Origin: Natronomonas halophila
Lineage (GTDB): Archaea > Halobacteriota > Halobacteria > Halobacteriales > Haloarculaceae
DNA: 64,000 nucleotides
Direction: 5' to 3'
Assembly: GCF_013391085.1 (NCBI RefSeq)
Contig: NZ_CP058334.1
Coordinates: 186,001 to 250,000, forward strand
Below, in pieces: positions 18,259 through 26,953 of this stretch (its first letter is position 1; every line of letters begins with the position of its first letter). A model generated the notes under the pieces. It had not been told where the DNA came from. It searched no databases and saw only the letters and a list, made by a program, of their open reading frames with translations. The position numbers and the translations under genes are program-made.

Positions 18259-19928
18259 TGGTGGAACGTGAACATTACGAAGCGGTCGTCGTCGGCTGTG
18301 GCCCCGGTGGCGCAGCGGCGGCGGCCCGACTGGCCGACGCAGGTGTCGAAACGCTGGTCCTCGAACGCGGTGTCGAGGCCGGCTCGAAGAACGTCTCCGG
18401 CGGACTCATCTACGGCGAGGAGTCCGCACCCTACACTATCGACGACCTCTTTCCGGACTTTCGGGAGGAGGCCACCGACCGCCCGGTGACGGAGTACCAC
18501 CTCCACAACATCGCGGGGTCGAAGGTCAAATCCTTCGACATCACGCCGCTGCACGAGCACGACACGGAGTGGTCCGACGCCGTATTGCGCCGCCACATGG
18601 ATTCGTGGCTGGCCGAACGGGTCCACGAACGCACCCGAGAGACCGGCGGCGGCCTCCTGACCGAAGTGCGAGTCAACGGTCTGCTGCGTGAGGGCGGCGA
18701 AATCGTCGGCGTCACCTGCGACGAAGTCGACCCGATAACGGCCGACATCATCATCGCCGCCGACGGCGTCAACTCCGAATTGGCCCGCGATGCCGGCCTG
18801 ATGGACTGGGAGGAACCCGAAGAGTGGTTCCAGGGCGTCAAAGCCGTCGTCGATATGCCGGCAGAGGAAATCGAAGACCGGTTCGAAATCGGCCCCGACG
18901 ACGGGGCGGCCCACCTCTTTTCGGGCGACCTCTTCGAGGGCGTCCGCGGGGGTGGCTTCCTTTATACGAACGACGACTCGCTGTCCATCGGGACCGTATT
19001 CCACCTCGACAGCCTCGCCGCCGAGCGCGCGGAACCCCACCAACTGCTCGATGCACTGTTGACCCATCCGCTACTGGGCCAGTGGTTCGGCGAGGGCTAC
19101 GACGAACGCGAGTACGCCGCGAAACTGGTGCCGGACTCCAAGAAAGTGGCCCACACCTCGCCCCACAGGGACCGACTCTGTCTGGTCGGCGACGCCGCCG
19201 GCCAGATGCAGGCACAGGGGCCGATAATCAAGGGTATGAACCACGCGGTGACGGCGGGCGCACTCGCCGCAGAGGCGTTCGTCGAGGCCCGAGGCCGCAA
19301 CGAACCCCACGCGGCGGGTGACTACTACGAGAAGAAACTGAAGGACTCGGGCACGATGAAGAAACTGCGGCCGCCGCAGTATAAAGCCGCCAGCGCGTTC
19401 GGCGAACACGACGCGGTGACGGGACTTACCGATGCCGTCATCGACTCGCCGGTCGGCAAACTCGGCCTCAAGGCCTTCGACAAGGCCGGCCTGCTCGAAC
19501 GGCTCTACAGTTCGCCGTTCATGGCCGAGGCGATTCCGGACACGCGGACGCCCTACGTCACCCTGCCAACGGTCATCGCCGAGACGCTGGGCGACCACGT
19601 CGCGGAGACCAACGACGTCGAACCGCCGGACCTCGCGGACCGAATCGGCGGGTTGACCTACAACACCGACGTGGGCAACCCCCACATCGAACTGCTCGAC
19701 GAGAGTTACGAGGCCAGCGGCGTCGCCGTGACGGCCTGTCCGGTCAGCGCGAAGGACTTCGGCGGCGGCTGTTACCGCGAGGAGGAGGTCCAGCGCAACG
19801 GCAGCGAGGAGACCGTCGTCAGCCTCGACACCCAACCGTGTGTCGAATGCGGTACCTGCGCCATCGTGGCCGATACCGACTGGGACCATCCGCGCGGTGG
19901 CAAAGGCGTCGAGTTCAAGGACGGATGA
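18258..19928 (+). CDS. fixC: FixC-type ETF-quinone oxidoreductase fused to a FixX-like ferredoxin domain
   Basis: A 556-residue flavoprotein. It has an N-terminal FAD-binding VVVGCGPGGAAAAARLADAG, a SKNVSGGLIYG segment, and the second FAD motif RLCLVGDAAGQMQAQGP, all typical of FixC/ETF-QO. After about residue 460 a FixX-like ferredoxin region follows (TACPVSAKDFGGGCY ... PCVECGTCAIV ... WDHPRGGKGVEF), so both proteins are one chain here. Known role of the family: it takes electrons from EtfAB and passes them to quinone at the membrane, or bifurcates them in some systems. Only a hydrophobic patch, not true membrane helices, is evident. Confidence 0.92.
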   Translation: MVEREHYEAVVVGCGPGGAAAAARLADAGVETLVLERGVEAGSKNVSGGLIYGEESAPYTIDDLFPDFREEATDRPVTEYHLHNIAGSKVKSFDITPLHEHDTEWSDAVLRRHMDSWLAERVHERTRETGGGLLTEVRVNGLLREGGEIVGVTCDEVDPITADIIIAADGVNSELARDAGLMDWEEPEEWFQGVKAVVDMPAEEIEDRFEIGPDDGAAHLFSGDLFEGVRGGGFLYTNDDSLSIGTVFHLDSLAAERAEPHQLLDALLTHPLLGQWFGEGYDEREYAAKLVPDSKKVAHTSPHRDRLCLVGDAAGQMQAQGPIIKGMNHAVTAGALAAEAFVEARGRNEPHAAGDYYEKKLKDSGTMKKLRPPQYKAASAFGEHDAVTGLTDAVIDSPVGKLGLKAFDKAGLLERLYSSPFMAEAIPDTRTPYVTLPTVIAETLGDHVAETNDVEPPDLADRIGGLTYNTDVGNPHIELLDESYEASGVAVTACPVSAKDFGGGCYREEEVQRNGSEETVVSLDTQPCVECGTCAIVADTDWDHPRGGKGVEFKDG

Positions 19929-20317
19929 GCGGCGTTTCCGACCGCATCGAAACGCTGGCCGAACGCGCCCGTCGCGACCGGGAAACTTTCGAACCGCCCC
20001 CGGACCCGCCCGACGAGGAGGCCGCGATGAGGTATCTCACGGAGGGCGTCGGCGACGTCGTGGCGCTCTACATCGAGGCCCGAACCGGCGAGCGGGTACG
20101 GTTCGACGACGCCGAGTTCGTCCTGCTGGAGCGGGCACTCAACGACTGGTTCGAACTCTATGCGGCCTGCTACGGGTCGGACCTCGATGCGGCCTTTACC
20201 GTTCGGGAGGTCGCCGAACTCGTCGTCGAGACCCACAGCATTCGGGAAGCGGCGCTCCTGTTGACGCGGATTCCCGAACGGGACCAGCGGGAATCGTGGC
20301 GCCACCCGGACGATTGA
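19925..20317 (+). CDS. Conserved protein of the etf-fix operon, function unknown
   Basis: A 130-residue, mostly helical acidic protein. Its ATG overlaps the fixC stop (ATGA), which puts it in the operon and supports the start. There are no cysteine clusters, hydrophobic helices or known catalytic motifs. The only feature is a charged N terminus (RIETLAERARRDRETFEPPP) followed by a compact helical domain. It might be an assembly or stability factor for the FixC-X/EtfAB complex, inferred solely from position. Confidence 0.75.
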   Translation: MSGVSDRIETLAERARRDRETFEPPPDPPDEEAAMRYLTEGVGDVVALYIEARTGERVRFDDAEFVLLERALNDWFELYAACYGSDLDAAFTVREVAELVVETHSIREAALLLTRIPERDQRESWRHPDD

Positions 20318-20348
20318 TATAATATTTAACTAGTTCGGTCGCGGCAAT

Positions 20349-20379
20349 CTTTATATACTGTTCCTTGTTACCTCGTACC
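20349..20379 (+). promoter_or_regulatory. Leaderless promoter of the HTH-GNAT gene
   Basis: A textbook TATA box TTTATATA (20350-20357) lies 27 nt before the ATG at 20380, predicting a transcript that begins at or next to the start codon. A second AT-rich run just upstream (GATATAATATTTAAC, about 20315-20330) could be part of the upstream activation region or an alternative TATA. Confidence 0.75.
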
Positions 20380-21117
20380 ATGCAGTTCTCCGACGAACTC
20401 GAATTCAGTCACCGGGACCGCAAGGACATCTACGAGTACATCGAGCGGTACGGGACCGTCGACTACGAGGAGGCTCGTCGGTCGCTGGATATGAGTCCGG
20501 AGGCCTTCGGCCACCACGTGGCGGTACTCCGTCGGGACGGGATTATCACCCGGACGGACGACGAGGAACTCCGGGTCGCCTTCGAGGACGAAAGCGAGGA
20601 GACCTACGTCGACGAGGGACTGGAGGTAACGATTCGACAGGCCCGCGAGGACGACCTGACCGGATTGGTCGGCGCGATTCGGGAGGCCATCTCGGATAAG
20701 ACCTATATCGAGGGCGAAACCGTCGCCGACATCGTCGAAAGCGAGAACGTCCTGCTTCGGCACAACGAACTGCAGAAACGCGTCTTCTTCGTCGCGACGG
20801 TCCACGGCGACGTGGTCGGGTGGGTCCACATCAACGCCCCCGAAGTCGAGAAGCTCGAACACACCGCGGAGTTGACCGTCGGCGTCATCGACGAGTATCG
20901 GGGCCACGGCATCGGGTCGAAACTGCTCGACCACGGCGTCGACTGGGCGCTGGATAACAACTTCGAGAAACTCTACAACAGCGTCCCCTCGACCAACGAG
21001 GACGCCATCGAATTCCTCGAATCCCGCGGCTGGGAGACCGAGGCCACCCGGAAGAAGCACTACAAAATCGGCGACGAGTACGTCGACGAAGTGATGATGG
21101 CGAAGATGCTCGCCTGA
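20380..21117 (+). CDS. Winged-HTH protein with C-terminal GNAT acetyltransferase domain
   Basis: A 245-residue two-domain protein. Residues 1-75 look like a small HTH (DRKDIYEYIERYGTVDYEEARRSLDMSPEAFGHHVAVLRRDGIITR). Residues 85-245 are a GNAT domain, with the acetyl-CoA loop in VGVIDEYRGHGIGSKLLDHGVDWA (R/Q-x-x-G-x-G/A pattern RGHGIG). GNAT enzymes transfer an acetyl group to amines, including lysines and N termini. A DNA-binding acetyltransferase, or a regulator sensing acetyl-CoA, is possible. It sits alone between the fix operon and a convergent minus-strand group. Confidence 0.88.
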   Translation: MQFSDELEFSHRDRKDIYEYIERYGTVDYEEARRSLDMSPEAFGHHVAVLRRDGIITRTDDEELRVAFEDESEETYVDEGLEVTIRQAREDDLTGLVGAIREAISDKTYIEGETVADIVESENVLLRHNELQKRVFFVATVHGDVVGWVHINAPEVEKLEHTAELTVGVIDEYRGHGIGSKLLDHGVDWALDNNFEKLYNSVPSTNEDAIEFLESRGWETEATRKKHYKIGDEYVDEVMMAKMLA

Positions 21118-21153
21118 CGCCATCGCAGCCGCGTTTTCCGCTTGCAGCGCCGC

Positions 21154-21306
21154 CTACAGCAGGTCGCCGTCCAGCGGGTCGGCCACGACGCCGTCCTGCT
21201 GGGCCAGCGACCGCGCGTGGGCCGCACAGACGACGCGGTTTTCCGCCCACGGGACGTGGAGGCGGACCGCCGCCTCCCGCTCACATCCTTCCTCCGTACA
21301 CTCCAT
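21154..21306 (-). CDS. 50-residue zinc-finger-like micro-protein
   Basis: A short gene coding for a 50-residue protein beginning MECTEEGCEREAAVRLHV and continuing with a second metal-ligand pair in NRVVCAAHARSLA. The C-x4-C ... C-x2-H spacing could bind one zinc. The reading frame has strong GC-rich third positions and a clean ATG and stop. It lies between a GNAT gene (convergent) and the DUF456 gene (38 nt away, same strand). Haloarchaea have many zinc micro-proteins of this size; the function of this one is unknown. Confidence 0.7.
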   Translation of the reverse strand: MECTEEGCEREAAVRLHVPWAENRVVCAAHARSLAQQDGVVADPLDGDLL

Positions 21307-21343
21307 GCTGTCCCTACGCGGGGCCACCTAACAGCCGTTTGGG

Positions 21344-21823
21344 TTATAAAAAGACGACGAGCAGAAACCCCGCGAGAACCGCCGCCGTCACCAGCACCTG
21401 CATGGCCGTCGAGGCCAGCACGCCGACGGTCGCGTAGGCCGCCGCCCGAAGGCCCAGTTCGACGTCACCGTGGCGATGGTATTCGAGGGCGAAGACCGTC
21501 CCCGCGACGCCGACCAGCAAGCCGAGTGGCCCGAGAACGACCAACAGCGGAAGTGTCACGACGGCCGCGATGGCGGTCGTTCGGAGCGAGGCGCCGCCGG
21601 CGTTGGCCGCGAGTGCGCCGCCCAGCCAGTCGAAGACCAGCGCGAGCGCGCCGAGGCCGAGCAGGGCCAGAAGGGCGAGTATCCCGGGGTCGCCGGTAGC
21701 GTACCAGTAGTAGCTGACGCCCGCCATCGACAGCCCACCGCCCGGAACCAGCGGAACGAAACTGGCGACGATACCCGCGACGAGCAGGACGAGGGCGACG
21801 GCGAGTGGGTCGACTGGAAGCAT
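21344..21823 (-). CDS. DUF456-family membrane protein
   Basis: A 159-residue protein with four or five hydrophobic helices and a Gly-rich core (FVPLVPGGGLSMAGVSYYWY; LGPLGLLVGVAGTVFALEY), matching DUF456. DUF456 proteins are small glycine-zipper membrane proteins of unknown function. The start MLPVDPLAV is used; an upstream in-frame ATG at 21880 would overlap tmcA by 26 nt and adds an acidic, non-conserved-looking stretch. It lies 31 nt downstream of tmcA on the same strand, so it may be co-transcribed. Confidence 0.82.
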   Translation of the reverse strand: MLPVDPLAVALVLLVAGIVASFVPLVPGGGLSMAGVSYYWYATGDPGILALLALLGLGALALVFDWLGGALAANAGGASLRTTAIAAVVTLPLLVVLGPLGLLVGVAGTVFALEYHRHGDVELGLRAAAYATVGVLASTAMQVLVTAAVLAGFLLVVFL

Positions 21824-21854
21824 CGCTACGACCGGCGCCTCCGATAGGGGGCCC

Positions 21855-24122
21855 TCATCGGTATCGGTCCGCCTCCGCATCGGCGATATCGTTTCCGTAT
21901 CGGTCGACGAGCGGCTGGACGGCGTCGCCGAGCGCGCGCATACACTCCCGTTCGGAGACGTATCCGAGATCGTCGGTCGTTTCGCCCCACGACCACGTCT
22001 GGAGGACGCGCCTGACGAGCAGGCGCTCGGGGGTGGGGGCGTCGAGTGCGCCGTCGACGAGCGCGCGCAGCGCCACCTGTCGGAAGCCGCTCGGGGCGAT
22101 ATCGTAGAGTCCCGGGCCATACGCGGCGCTGGCGACGACCCGCCATTCGTCGTCGGTGAGCGACAGCGGAGCCTCCCCGTCGGCGGCTCTGAGTGCTTCC
22201 CTGACCATGTCGGGGTCCGCGTCATCGAGGGCATCGGCCAGGACGTCCGGAACCCGCCGGCAGAACCACGACGTGTGGCGGTCGGTGAGGGCCTCGCCCG
22301 CATCCGAGAGCGGCTGTAACATGAGCGCCGAGTACTCGCCGCTGGTGTCGTTGCGCGTCGTCGAGAGATGGACCGTCGCGTAGTCGTTGGTGGCCCAGAA
22401 GGCGAGGAGTTCGGGCGTGGCGCCGTAGCCGACGCCGAGATAATCGACCGGGTCGAACCGACCGAGCGGCGAGCGCGCGCCGTCGGCGTCGAATTCGGCT
22501 TCGATAGCACCGAGCAGGTGCGACCCGAGCCCCCGTGAACGGACGGCATGGTGGGTCGCGATGCGCATCACGCGCAGGCCGACTGGGACGGCCGCGTCGA
22601 TATCGCGGAGTTGACTCGTCAGGACGTCCGGAAGCATGTTCCCGCGGACCCGAGCACCCTCGTACATGTCCTCGCGGGTCTCGTCGGAGAGGCCCCCCTC
22701 GCGTGCGAGCAGGGCGACGGCGACGACGTGGCCGCCGTGGGTCAGCGCGCGCAGAGCGATGTTCGGGGCATCGAGCAGGCGCGCGAGGTCGTCGGGTTCC
22801 GTTCGGTAGTGGGCGTTGACCAACAGGCCAAACGTCTCCCGGAGGCGCGGTTCGTCCTCAACCAGTTCGGCGGGGTCGAGCCGTTCGTAAGCGACAGAAT
22901 CGGGCGTCGCGTCCGCGACCAGTTGGTCGGCGGGCGGGGAGGCATCCAAAAGGAGCGCCCGAAAGAGCCACGTCTCGATGGGGTCCGGTGCGGCATATCG
23001 AATCGGGTCCGAAAGCCGCTGGAGCGTCACTTCGTGGCTCTCGTCGAGCCGACCGCGGAAGCGCACGTCGAAGCCGCGGCCGGCGCCCTCGTAGCCGTGG
23101 ACCGTCGTCGCGAAGCAGGCGCTCGGGGCGACCGACAGCAGCGATTCGAGCATCCGCACCGAGAGGGCCGCGGCCTCGTCGACGACGAGAACGTCCGCCG
23201 ATTCCTCGACGGCGTCGGCGGGTTTGCGATATCGGATTCGCCCTTCGCCCTCCGCTCGGAGTTCGGGATGGCCCTTCCCCTCGCGAGCGTCGGCCGCGAG
23301 ACAGTCGAGTCCGTCCAGCGTCTCGCTGGCCCGCTCGAAGAGTTCGGCGGTGTTCCGGTAGGAGGGCGCGGTAACGAGCACGTCCCGGCCCTCGGTGGCC
23401 AGTGCGGCCGCCGCGAGGCCCGCAGCGCTTGATTTCCCACGGCCGCGGTCGGCCTCAAGTACGACCGCCTGTCCCTTTTCGCGGAGGTTCTCGCAGGCTT
23501 CGACGGCGTCTCGCTGGTCGGCGGTCAGACAGCGCTCGTAGACGGCGCGGGGAAAGGCGGCGTCCTCGGGGATGTCGAAGCCCTCCGAAGCAAAGCGTGG
23601 CGAGGGGTTGGTCAGCCCGTCGTCGCGGACTGTTCCGTCGCCGACGTCGACGATAGCGATACCCCGGTGTGCGCGCAGGGTGTCGACGAGGCGACGGCGG
23701 AAGACGCCCGACACGTCGTCGAGGCCGAACGGCGGGACGGCGAGCGTCTCGTCGAAGCCGTCGCGGCGGTCCGGCCACTCGTCGAGAAGTGGGGTCAGCA
23801 AGACGAGCAGGCCGCCACCGTCGACCGCGCCCGCCGCCCGACCGATGGCGTTCGGGCGGCAGGCGTCGTGGCAATCGACGACCACGCAGTCGTTGGTCGT
23901 CCCGAGCAGTTGGTCGGCCTGCTTCGGCCGGATGGTTCGGGCCGAGACGCCGATACCCTCCCGCTCGGAGAGGACGACGGGCTTGCAGTCGACGGCTTCG
24001 CAGACGGCCTCGGCGGCCGCATAGCCGGCTTCGCGGGCCCCTGCCAGCACGACGAGGCGGCGCTCGTTGGTCGCTTCGGCCTCCGCGCGGAGCGAGCGGG
24101 CCGTCTCACGAACCGCGTCCAT
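21855..24122 (-). CDS. tmcA: tRNA(Met) cytidine acetyltransferase TmcA
   Basis: A 755-residue enzyme that makes N4-acetylcytidine at the wobble base of elongator tRNA-Met, with a wider role in RNA acetylation in some archaea. It has an N-terminal TmcA domain (DUF1726-like) to about residue 190, then an RNA-helicase-like ATPase with P-loop EADRGRGKSS (about 223-232) and DEAAALSVRML (Walker B). A GNAT domain follows, with MRIATHHAVRSRGLGSHLLGAIE for acetyl-CoA, then the C-terminal tRNA-binding region. Length and order fit the family. All key motifs look intact. Confidence 0.94.
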   Translation of the reverse strand: MDAVRETARSLRAEAEATNERRLVVLAGAREAGYAAAEAVCEAVDCKPVVLSEREGIGVSARTIRPKQADQLLGTTNDCVVVDCHDACRPNAIGRAAGAVDGGGLLVLLTPLLDEWPDRRDGFDETLAVPPFGLDDVSGVFRRRLVDTLRAHRGIAIVDVGDGTVRDDGLTNPSPRFASEGFDIPEDAAFPRAVYERCLTADQRDAVEACENLREKGQAVVLEADRGRGKSSAAGLAAAALATEGRDVLVTAPSYRNTAELFERASETLDGLDCLAADAREGKGHPELRAEGEGRIRYRKPADAVEESADVLVVDEAAALSVRMLESLLSVAPSACFATTVHGYEGAGRGFDVRFRGRLDESHEVTLQRLSDPIRYAAPDPIETWLFRALLLDASPPADQLVADATPDSVAYERLDPAELVEDEPRLRETFGLLVNAHYRTEPDDLARLLDAPNIALRALTHGGHVVAVALLAREGGLSDETREDMYEGARVRGNMLPDVLTSQLRDIDAAVPVGLRVMRIATHHAVRSRGLGSHLLGAIEAEFDADGARSPLGRFDPVDYLGVGYGATPELLAFWATNDYATVHLSTTRNDTSGEYSALMLQPLSDAGEALTDRHTSWFCRRVPDVLADALDDADPDMVREALRAADGEAPLSLTDDEWRVVASAAYGPGLYDIAPSGFRQVALRALVDGALDAPTPERLLVRRVLQTWSWGETTDDLGYVSERECMRALGDAVQPLVDRYGNDIADAEADRYR

Positions 24123-24199
24123 GTCGGGTGGGAGGGGGCGATACCGGAAGGCTCCACCGATTGACCGAACCCTATGAGGCCCCCCGCTGAAGCCGAGGT

Positions 24200-25213
24200 A
24201 TGGCTACGAACCGCCAATGGCTACTGGAGAGTCGGCCGACCGGCGAACCGACGATGGAGAACTTCGAGATGGTCGAGACGGACGTTCCCGACCCGGGCGC
24301 CCACGAGGTACTGGTCCGGACGCTCTACATGTCCGTCGACCCCTATATGCGCGGGCGGATGCGCGATGCCGAATCCTACGCGGAACCGTGGGACGTCGGC
24401 GACACGATGAAAGCCGGCGTCGTCGGCGAAGTCGAGGAATCGAACCACCCCGACTTCGAGGCGGGCGACGTGGTGACGGGGCAACTGGAGTGGGCCGATT
24501 ACGCCGTCGCCGAGGGCCGGGACCTCCGACAGGTCAACCCCGAACACGGGCCGATATCGACCGCACTCGGCGTGCTCGGGATGCCCGGCGTGACTGCCTA
24601 CTTCGGGACGACCGATGTCGCGGAGCCGAAACCCGGCGACACCGTCGTCGTGAGCGCGGCCGCGGGCGCCGTCGGCAGCGTCGTCGGCCAGATAGCCGAC
24701 CTCAACGGCTGTCACGTGGTCGGCATCGCGGGCGCCGACGAGAAAATCGAGTGGCTGAAATCGGTCGGCTTCGACGAGGGCATCAACTACAAGGAGGAAG
24801 ACGTCGCGAGCGCGCTCCGTGAGGCCTGTCCGGACGGGGTCGACGTCTACTTCGACAACGTCGGCGGGCCCGTCACCGACGCCGTCTGGCCGCTGTTGAA
24901 CGTCCGCGCCCGCGTAGCCGTCTGCGGGCAGATTTCGCTGTACAACGAAGAGGAGATTCCGACCGGGCCGCGAAAACTCGGCAAACTCATCGAGTCCCGC
25001 GCGACCGTCGAGGGACTACTCGTTCGCGACTACGAAGACCGGTGGGCCGAGGCTCTGACTCGGCTCTCGACGTGGGTCGCCTCGGGCGATGTCGAATACC
25101 GCGAGAACGTCGTCGAGGGGCTGGACAATGCCCCGGATGCGTTCCTCGAACTCTTCGAGGGGACCAAAATCGGCAAGCAACTCGTGAAGGTCGGCGAACG
25201 CAGCGACGCCTGA
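24200..25213 (+). CDS. NADP-dependent zinc-independent MDR oxidoreductase
   Basis: A 337-residue medium-chain dehydrogenase/reductase of the leukotriene-B4 dehydrogenase/CurA-like subgroup. The N terminus (NRQWLLESRPTGEPT...F) and DPYMRGRM are typical. The nucleotide fold is VVVSAAAGAVGSVVGQIA, with YFDNVGG further on. Family members reduce activated double bonds (alkenals, enones) with NADPH and use no zinc; the catalytic zinc ligands are absent. Detoxification of reactive carbonyls is a likely role. It is divergent from tmcA and monocistronic. Confidence 0.9.
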   Translation: MATNRQWLLESRPTGEPTMENFEMVETDVPDPGAHEVLVRTLYMSVDPYMRGRMRDAESYAEPWDVGDTMKAGVVGEVEESNHPDFEAGDVVTGQLEWADYAVAEGRDLRQVNPEHGPISTALGVLGMPGVTAYFGTTDVAEPKPGDTVVVSAAAGAVGSVVGQIADLNGCHVVGIAGADEKIEWLKSVGFDEGINYKEEDVASALREACPDGVDVYFDNVGGPVTDAVWPLLNVRARVAVCGQISLYNEEEIPTGPRKLGKLIESRATVEGLLVRDYEDRWAEALTRLSTWVASGDVEYRENVVEGLDNAPDAFLELFEGTKIGKQLVKVGERSDA

Positions 25214-25289
25214 GTTTCACCTTTCGTTCTTTTCGTGTGGTGTGTTACTAAGCAACACCCTTATTCGGCCGAGTAGTTAATCGTTAATC

Positions 25290-25427
25290 ATGGCAAATAC
25301 ATCGTTCGATGACGGCGACTACGAGGCGTATTACCGGGAAATCAGCGACGGATGTGACTGTATGGAGCTGTGGGAGTGTCTCTCGAAACGCCGGCGCGGC
25401 TGGACCAAACCGGACCAGCGCCGATAG
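25290..25427 (+). CDS. 45-residue cysteine-containing micro-protein
   Basis: A short ORF preceded at the right distance (about 27 nt) by the TATA-like CTTATTCGG, coding for an acidic N-terminal half and a basic, tryptophan-containing C terminus (CDCMELWEC ... KRRRGWTKPDQRR). The C-x-C-x6-C arrangement could hold a metal, perhaps in a dimer. It stands between the oxidoreductase and the zinc-finger gene, on the same strand. Real-gene status rests on the promoter, codon use and micro-protein-like composition, not on a known family. Confidence 0.6.
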   Translation: MANTSFDDGDYEAYYREISDGCDCMELWECLSKRRRGWTKPDQRR

Positions 25428-25517
25428 TTCCGGTTCCCGGCACGATTGGCCGGTTCGTCGGCGAGGGCTGACGCGTAATTTGTAAGAGTTAAATGTCGGC
25501 GCGCCGGACCACAGTGT

Positions 25518-25700
25518 ATGAGCAGCGAGAGTTCCGAACGGCGGGCACGCAAGTGCATCTCCTGTGGGATTAACATCTCCGGGACCAGCGCCGCGAAGTT
25601 CAAGTGCCCGGACTGTGGGCACCTCATCTTCCGGTGTTCGAAGTGTCGCAAACAGAGCAACCTCTACGAGTGCCCCGACTGTGGGTTCATGGGTCCGTAA
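25518..25700 (+). CDS. HVO_2753-family double zinc-ribbon micro-protein
   Basis: A 60-residue protein with four CxxC-type motifs, CISCG, CPDCG, CSKCR and CPDCG, the set that binds two zinc ions in the Haloferax HVO_2753 family. Members are linked to swarming and biofilm phenotypes there, though the molecular role is open; RNA or DNA contact is likely from the fold. The aEF1-beta gene starts 2 nt after its stop, the conserved archaeal arrangement. A GAGTTAAATG box about 29 nt upstream is a probable TATA. Confidence 0.92.
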   Translation: MSSESSERRARKCISCGINISGTSAAKFKCPDCGHLIFRCSKCRKQSNLYECPDCGFMGP

Positions 25701-25702
25701 AC

Positions 25703-25969
25703 ATGGGAAAAGTAGCCGCCAAAATGAAGGTCATGCCGCAGAGCCCCGAGGTTGACCTGGACGACCTCCAGGAACGCCTCGAGAACGTCCTCCCCGAGGG
25801 CGCGAAAATCAGCCGCGTCGACCGCGAGGACGTCGCGTTCGGCCTCATCGCGATGTTCCCGACGGTCATCATCCCTGACGAAGCCGGCGGCACCGACGCC
25901 GTCGAGGACGCTTTCGCCGACGTCGATGGCGTCGAAAGCGTCGACGTCGACGAAGTCGGTCGAATATAA
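25703..25969 (+). CDS. ef1b: Translation elongation factor aEF-1 beta
   Basis: An 88-residue guanine nucleotide exchange factor that recycles EF-1 alpha from GDP to GTP. The archaeal EF1-beta domain is a single ferredoxin-like fold; [22 protein letters not shown] and the C-terminal [12 protein letters not shown] are characteristic. The length is normal. Its close spacing to the zinc-ribbon gene supports co-transcription. Confidence 0.95.
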   Translation: MGKVAAKMKVMPQSPEVDLDDLQERLENVLPEGAKISRVDREDVAFGLIAMFPTVIIPDEAGGTDAVEDAFADVDGVESVDVDEVGRI

Positions 25970-26162
25970 CTCGGCCACTTCTCCGCGTTTTCCCGACCGA
26001 CCAGCCGCCGGCTCGGCGGCCCGTTTTGACCCGTACTTTGATAATCACTAGCTCGATATAGGCGAGATACGGCGGCCGTCGCCCACGGCGGTGGGCACAC
26101 GGGGAAGGAGCGCCGCCGGAACGCACCTTTTATGTGTCGCACCTGATTAGGTCTCTTCAAGA

Positions 26163-26456
26163 ATGCCTAGTTCGAATGGTCCACGGAAGGGAACTCGTAA
26201 CAAACTCAAGAACAAGCCCCGCGAGCGAGGTACGTCCCCGCCGCAACACTTCATCGAGGAGTACGACGAAGGCGAGAAGGTCCATCTCGACATCGACCCC
26301 TCGGTTCCGGACGGCCGCTTCCACCCGCGTTTCAACGGCAAGACCGGCGAAGTCGCCGGTAAGCAGGGCAGCGCGTTCAAGGTCCTCATCAAGGACGGCG
26401 ACGTCGAGAAGACCCTCATCGCAAGCCCCGCACACATCCGTCGCCAGCAGGAATGA
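26163..26456 (+). CDS. rpl21e: 50S ribosomal protein L21e
   Basis: A 97-residue L21e: [20 protein letters not shown] start, then [19 protein letters not shown] and [19 protein letters not shown], all family landmarks. It is a large-subunit protein near 5S rRNA. A TATA CTTTTATG about 30 nt upstream drives it. Its stop overlaps the rpoF start (ATGA), so translation is coupled. The 190 nt upstream are non-coding. Confidence 0.96.
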   Translation: MPSSNGPRKGTRNKLKNKPRERGTSPPQHFIEEYDEGEKVHLDIDPSVPDGRFHPRFNGKTGEVAGKQGSAFKVLIKDGDVEKTLIASPAHIRRQQE

Positions 26457-26809
26457 CGATCTTCAAGGAAATCGTCGACGAGGAGTTCATGACCGTCTCC
26501 GAGGCCAAGGACGTCCTCGCCGACATCGAGGCCGAGCGCGCGCTCGACGAAGAGCGGGAGATGCCCTACGAACTCGCGCGTGCCATCGAGCACGTCAACC
26601 GGTTTGCGGTCCTCGACGCCGAGGAATCCGTCGAACTGGCCGAGGAACTGCTGGAACTCGAGAAGGTCGACGCGGCGACGGCCTACAAGATCACCGACCT
26701 CCTTCCGGAGGACCGCGACGAACTCCGTTCGGTCTTCGCACAGGAGCGGTACTCCCTTTCGGGCGACGAACTCGACGAAATCCTCGATATCGTCGTGAAG
26801 TACGCCTGA
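26453..26809 (+). CDS. rpoF: RNA polymerase subunit F (Rpb4-like)
   Basis: A 118-residue RpoF, the archaeal Rpb4 homologue that pairs with RpoE (Rpb7) in the polymerase stalk and helps initiation and processivity. The sequence is all-helical with the HRDC-like C-terminal domain ([20 protein letters not shown] ... [12 protein letters not shown]). It overlaps rpl21e by 4 nt (ATGA). The rpl21e-rpoF-DUF655-ksgA order is a known archaeal information-processing cluster. Confidence 0.95.
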   Translation: MTIFKEIVDEEFMTVSEAKDVLADIEAERALDEEREMPYELARAIEHVNRFAVLDAEESVELAEELLELEKVDAATAYKITDLLPEDRDELRSVFAQERYSLSGDELDEILDIVVKYA

Positions 26810-26953
26810 GACTGCCGCACACCTTTTCGAATCGTCGTTTCACGATGCCACCCGCGAGGAGTTCGACCGCTTTCGAGTGGCGAGTCATCGCGAGAGGACT
26901 CCGACAGTGCGAGTCAACACCTGTTTTAAATACGGCCTTCCCCTAATCGAAGT

